Below, piece by piece: positions 59,831 to 64,000 of a stretch of DNA of 64,000 nucleotides. This stretch comes from Chionoecetes opilio (Eukaryota > Arthropoda > Malacostraca > Decapoda > Majidae): contig JACEEZ010001737.1 in the NCBI GenBank assembly GCA_016584305.1, positions 64,206 to 128,205 on the forward strand. The letters run 5' to 3'. Position 1 is the first letter of the stretch; every line of letters starts with the position of its first letter. Under the pieces are notes generated by a model, which had not been told where the DNA came from, ran no database searches, and saw nothing but the letters and a program-made list of their open reading frames with translations. Both the position numbers and the translations under genes were made by a program.

Positions 59831-60317
59831 TGGAGGATTATTGTATATCTTTCTTGGTGACTTATCGGTGACTTAGTGACTTATAACAAAATCTGTACAC
59901 ACCAACCGTTCCTTACAACACCTTAAGCTTATATATAAAAAAAATCAGGTTTATTCAAGTACTTCTCTCCTTCTCATAAGTGAATAACTCATAACCATAT
60001 CGACGTACCACTTTATATCTGTCCTGTTTGGGTATGTTTTAGTGAGTTCTTATTTCAGTTAGTTAGTTAGTTAGTGAGTTAATTCAGACTTTCGGCTAAT
60101 TCGACCCAGTTCTCCCCCAATTAGTTCGAATTAGAGAGGGTTAACTGTATCATGAATTATTATGACTTATCAAGGTTTTACGACATTTAGTATAATATTT
60201 CTGACATCTGCGTTATGACATCAGCAGGAATCAAGAAAACACTTCAGATGGGAAGAAAAAATAGAGAAAAAATATACAAATTGTGTTCGTGGCAAGCAGG
60301 GTGGCTGGAGGCAACAG
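59831..60317. other. Unassigned spacer
   Basis: Includes a short TTAG run at 60,058-60,075. No gene recognised. Confidence 0.4.
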
Positions 60318-60858
60318 ATGGACGAACGGGTGGGTGGGTGGGTGGAGAAGGTGGGTGGGTGGGTGGGAGATGGGATGGGTGGGTGGGAGATGGAGGAATG
60401 GGTGGGTGGGTGGGTGGGATGTGGAGGAATGGGTGGGTGGGTGGGATGTTTTGGAATAGGTGGGTGGGTGGGATGTGGGGGAATGGGTGGGTGGGTGGGT
60501 GGGATGTGGGGAATGGGTGGGTGGGTGGGATGTGGAGGAATGGGTGGGTGGGTGGGTGGGAAGTGGGTGGGAGATGATGGGATGGGTGGGTGGGAGATGG
60601 TGGGTGGGTGGGTGGGTGGGAAGGGGGTGGTATGTGGAGGAATGGGTGGGTGGGTGGGAGGTGGAGGAATGGGTGGGTGGGTGGGTGGGATGTGGGGGAA
60701 TGGGTGGGTGGGATGTTTTGGAATAGGTGGGTGGGTGGGATGTGGGGGAATGGGTGGGTGGGTGGGATGTGGAGGAATGGGTGGGTGGGTGGGATGTGGG
60801 GGAATGGGTGGGTGGGTGGGTGGGATGTGGAGGAATGGGTGGGTGGGTGGGTGGGGTG
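60318..60858. repeat. G-rich minisatellite (GGGTGGGTGGGATGTGG)n
   Basis: Units of about 30-40 bases: GGAATGGGTGGGTGGGTGGG then ATGTGG, with GATGTTTTGGAATAGG variants. Related to 57,404-58,150. Confidence 0.95.
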
Positions 60859-60867
60859 TGTGAGTAC

Positions 60868-60967
60868 CTTGTGTGGCGGGCCAGGCGAAGGGTGTGCTGC
60901 TGTGGTGGCCTGTGGTGGTGCAGTGGGCGGTGTGGTGCCTTAGGGGAAGCGCACGTTGCGGGTGGCC
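60868..60967 (-). CDS. Possible internal exon, unrecognised
   Basis: A 100-base GC-rich stretch bounded on the minus strand by an acceptor-like TTTCACCGCCGCACAG and a donor-like AAG/GTACTCAC. Two frames are open through it (one reads GHPQRALPLRHHTAHCTTTG). I recognise neither. Its position 2.6 kb upstream of the possible exon at 58,194-58,281 on the same strand is suggestive only. Confidence 0.2.
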
Positions 60968-61602
60968 CTGTGCGGCGGTGAAACAGAGAGACCGAACACT
61001 CACAAGGGGGAGACAGAGAGACAGGGAGAGACAACACACCCAGCGAGAGAGACAGTGAAGATTTGGCTTTAAGGAGATGGACTACTTTTGCTTTATTTAC
61101 CAGCATAATTTTTTTCTTTTACATCATAAAGAACTGGCCAAGGGCAAAAAAAAATGAGGTGACAAAAGATAGAGTTAAAGATCTGTTATCTGTCTCATTA
61201 TATTATCCAAGTGACTGGCTATGATGTGATGTGTTTATCTCTTCTGCAAAGGTAAGGGGCCAACCTAACATTACCAGGTGCTTAAAAGACACTCAGTTTC
61301 AGACAGTTCATAAAAGCATCCTTGGCAATCTGATATTATTTTACACCAGGACCGAAATTCCCTACACAATTGGGAGTATGGTCTTTGTTGACCTTATTGG
61401 ATTCTAAGAGCCTCCTCTCATTACAAGTAGGACTGATATGTAATTCTGCTACTTAAAAAATTTCCTGTTGTTTCTATCCTTGCTGTGTGCTTACCTAATT
61501 CTTACAAGATTTGCGTTTTTACATGATAGAATGTTACTGTTTCTATCCTTGCCGTGTTTTTACCTAATCACATATCTACAGGATTTAAGCAAATATTTAA
61601 GA
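60968..61602. other. Mostly unassigned
   Basis: Contains CTGGCCAAGGGCAAAAAAAA at 61,134-61,152, the same A-tailed motif seen inverted in the D units (for example 33,061-33,083), perhaps a SINE 3' end. Otherwise nothing recognised. Confidence 0.4.
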
Positions 61603-61815
61603 TTAACCCCTTCACGCCCAAATCTTTCCTTTACTATGAAAAATCGTCTGTTGTTAGCCATAACATTACGAAAAGTAACTAAATAAACCAAATTAGCCAG
61701 TGGACAAGGATACTAAACAGGCCATATCTATAAAAACATTGCTAATATTCACTAAAAGTCATCTAATGGTGGTCAAATTACAATGGAAATTACGTTCTGG
61801 GCCTCAAGGGGTTAA
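61603..61815 (-). mobile_element. TTAA MITE (piggyBac-like), copy 8
   Basis: TTAA on both edges; on the plus strand begins CCCCTTCACGCCCAAATC and ends CTGGGCCTCAAGGGG. Confidence 0.8.
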
Positions 61816-62207
61816 GCAGGATTTAAGGATACCTCAAAACTACATCCTGCTCACAATTCCTAAAGCTTCACAGAATGAGTTTGTGTGATACTCTTTGTCT
61901 CTACTCATATACAGTGCCAGGATTTATCAAGATAGACTAGAAGACCATCTCCTATAAGCCTGAGTCTCCAGATGCCTCAGAAACACACAGAGAAAGAGTA
62001 GCTGAGCAGGCGGAGTGGAGTCCGAGGTGCTAGTGGTGGTGCTAGTGGTGCTGACTCCACTCCACCTGCTGCTGAGTGCTGAGTGCTGAGCTGGTGTGTG
62101 TCCTGCCGTTATATAAGCTGTAGTATGTGCTTATGTGTGCGTCTGACATGCATTTTAATTGTCAGCCACAGTGCAACACACGAGGTGACAGAAGAAGTGG
62201 GTCCTAT
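61816..62207. other. Unassigned spacer
   Basis: Has GTGCTAGTGGTGCTGAC and GCTGAGTGCTGAGTGCTGAG mini-repeats (62,020-62,092). No gene recognised. Confidence 0.4.

Positions 62208-62302
<95 letters not shown>
62208..62302. repeat. (CA)n microsatellite
   Basis: About 46 pure CA units. Confidence 0.98.
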
Positions 62303-62303
<1 letters not shown>

Positions 62304-62534
62304 TTTCAGTAAAGGAGTACATAGCATACAAATCTCGCGAAAGTATATATAAAAAAGTTATCTGAAGGTTATCTGAAGAAAGATAGTAAGTTTTCCACAA
62401 CATTTGGATGGGAAGACAATACAAAAGCTTTTAATTTTCTGAAGTAGTACTGCATTGAGACACATTTTCTGCAGATCATACTTGTAGAAGGTAGTGCATG
62501 AATCTTTATGAGTAGTAGGCTATAGGTGTAGCAA
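62303..62534. other. Spacer between CA repeats
   Basis: Nothing recognised. Confidence 0.4.
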
Positions 62535-62557
62535 ACGCACACACACGCACACACACA

Positions 62558-62614
<57 letters not shown>
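62535..62614. repeat. (CA)n microsatellite, interrupted
   Basis: CA units with two GC and one CC interruptions. Confidence 0.97.
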
Positions 62615-62617
<3 letters not shown>

Positions 62618-63000
62618 CAACTAGCCCCATACCACACCAAGCCAAAGCCAACCAGTGATAAAGAAGCAACATTACAATAAATAATCATTCAACTTTTGCA
62701 AAACACTGAGAAATATTGAACAAATAACTGAAGGCAAAACATCTTAATTATATATAAAGTAGCAAAATGGATATTGTGAATACAGAAGCCATGTTATGCA
62801 GACTCCTTGCAGCTTTATGTGCTTAATTAATGAGAAAGGAGCAGATTAGAAATATAGGATTAAAAATATAGGATACTTTCTAATAAAAAAAAATGACAAA
62901 TAAATAGATAATAAAACAAAACTCAATAATAAATAGACTAAATAAATAAAGCTGACTTACGAAAACTGACTGACTTACTGACTGACTTACGGTATTCGTC
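62615..63000. other. Unassigned A/T-rich spacer
   Basis: Nothing recognised except GACTGACTTAC repeats at 62,951-62,991. Confidence 0.4.
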
Positions 63001-63505
63001 AGTTTTTTTATTTTGTCTATTTGTCTGTCAGTTTTTTTAGAGAAAATAGAAAAACTGACAAATAAATAGACAAAAAAAAACAGACAAATAAATAGACAAA
63101 CAAAAAAAACAGACAAATAAACAGACAAAAAAACCACTGACAAATAAATAGACAAAAAAAAAAACCAGACAAATAAATAGAAAAAAAAAACCAGACAAAT
63201 AAATAGACAAAAAAAAACAGACAAATAAATAGACAAAAAAAACCAGACAAATAAATAGACAAAAAAAAACAGACAAATAAATAGACAAAAAAAACCAGAC
63301 AAATAAATAGACAAAAAAAAAAAAACAGACAAAGAAAAAGACAAAAAAAAACCCACACAAATAAAAAAAATTAAAAAACCACACAAATAAATAGACAAAA
63401 TAAAAAAAAACTGACAAATAAATAGACAAAATAAAAAAAAACTGACAAATAAATAGACAAAAAACAACAACTGACAAATAAATAGACAAAAAAAAAAAAA
63501 AACAC
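63001..63505. repeat. Tandem repeat of about 24 bp with an inverted head
   Basis: About 18 units of GACAAATAAATAGACAAA plus a variable A run and CA/CC. The first 45 bases (63,001-63,045) carry the unit in reverse orientation, so the array starts with a palindrome. Confidence 0.9.
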
Positions 63506-63837
63506 AAAATAAAAACAGGCAAATATAGCATAGAGGCAAAGAATCATTTGGAAAGACTGACATGACATACAGAGAGAATAGGTCATCAGAAGTAAAATTT
63601 AATATAAAACAATAAAATAGAAACAGAAAAAGAACATGATCAATAACAATGCTAAGTGAAGATATCATACAACTAATAATACAAAAATATCACTTAACAA
63701 AATGCAGGATGAACGATACAAATCTTAATCTATGTGACTCAAAGCAGAAAACACAAGAAGACAATCATCATATCACTGAAAAAAAAGGAGAAAAAATTAA
63801 GTTACACTGAGATGTCACGAGAGAGAGGACAGGAATG
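63506..63837. other. Unassigned A-rich spacer
   Basis: No gene recognised. Confidence 0.4.
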
Positions 63838-63993
<156 letters not shown>

Positions 63994-64000
63994 GAAAGAG

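Noticed and set aside
60221..61106. Frames of 270-290 codons with HPTHPPIPP repeats
   Set aside because: Complement of the GGGTGGG minisatellite; only the edge at 60,868-60,967 might be exonic.
63001..63505. CRISPR-like regular spacing
   Set aside because: Units are contiguous without unique spacers, in a eukaryotic setting with no cas genes.
62880..63668. F/L/Y-rich membrane-like frame of 262 codons
   Set aside because: Produced by the 24-bp repeat with A runs; the inverted head and unit explain it.

Overview
The window is non-coding, repeat-dominated eukaryotic DNA, most likely from a decapod crustacean or another arthropod. That placement is an inference. It rests on several LINE 3' ends that finish in TTCTTATG-type octamers, long CA, GA and AT microsatellites, many TIR elements, a tRNA-derived SINE and an RNase H-bearing LINE end. 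No rRNA, functional tRNA, CRISPR array or operon-like gene order was seen, and no intact host gene could be recognised. Nearly every long open frame is a tandem repeat read through. The only protein-like sequence I recognise is mobile or captured: two LINE fragments, a pogo/Tigger transposase N-terminus present in both orientations, and a decayed C2H2 zinc-finger array inside a TIR element.

Layout. 1-9,000: poor consensus with inflated homopolymers, holding a G+T-rich satellite (1,982-5,513) and a complete non-autonomous Helitron (5,818-6,700, minus). 9,001-10,107: cleaner sequence with a fold-back MITE and a TTAA MITE. 10,108-21,520: poor consensus again, in which only a few transposon ends can still be read. 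21,530-26,345: two copies of a 1.3-1.5 kb block carrying two hAT-like MITEs, separated by a Tigger element that has been interrupted by an RNase H LINE. 26,663-28,414: a second Tigger element, interrupted by a SINE that itself carries a hAT-like MITE. 29,830-51,450: three diverged copies (D1, D2, D3) of one unit of roughly 4-5 kb. These copies differ by clean insertions, so they act as empty-site controls for one another: a probable solo LTR in D1; a Helitron, a zinc-finger-carrying TIR element and a LINE in D2; a second TTAA MITE in D3. 53,146-55,080: an 11-bp satellite. 55,081-59,830: two copies (D4a, D4b) of a unit with a hAT-like element that contains GA and 25-bp arrays. 57,404-60,858: G-rich minisatellites. 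61,600-64,000: one more TTAA MITE, CA and GA microsatellites, and a tandem array of about 24 bp.

The most informative content is the insertion history. Empty and filled sites inside the window fix the boundaries and target duplications of a Helitron (between A and T), a TAA-duplicating Harbinger-like element carrying a zinc-finger array, and a TTAA MITE family with eight copies. One TIR element sits at the same site in D2 and D3 in opposite orientations. A 394-N gap flanked by near-identical sequence, and the homopolymer-inflated tracts, are probably assembly problems.
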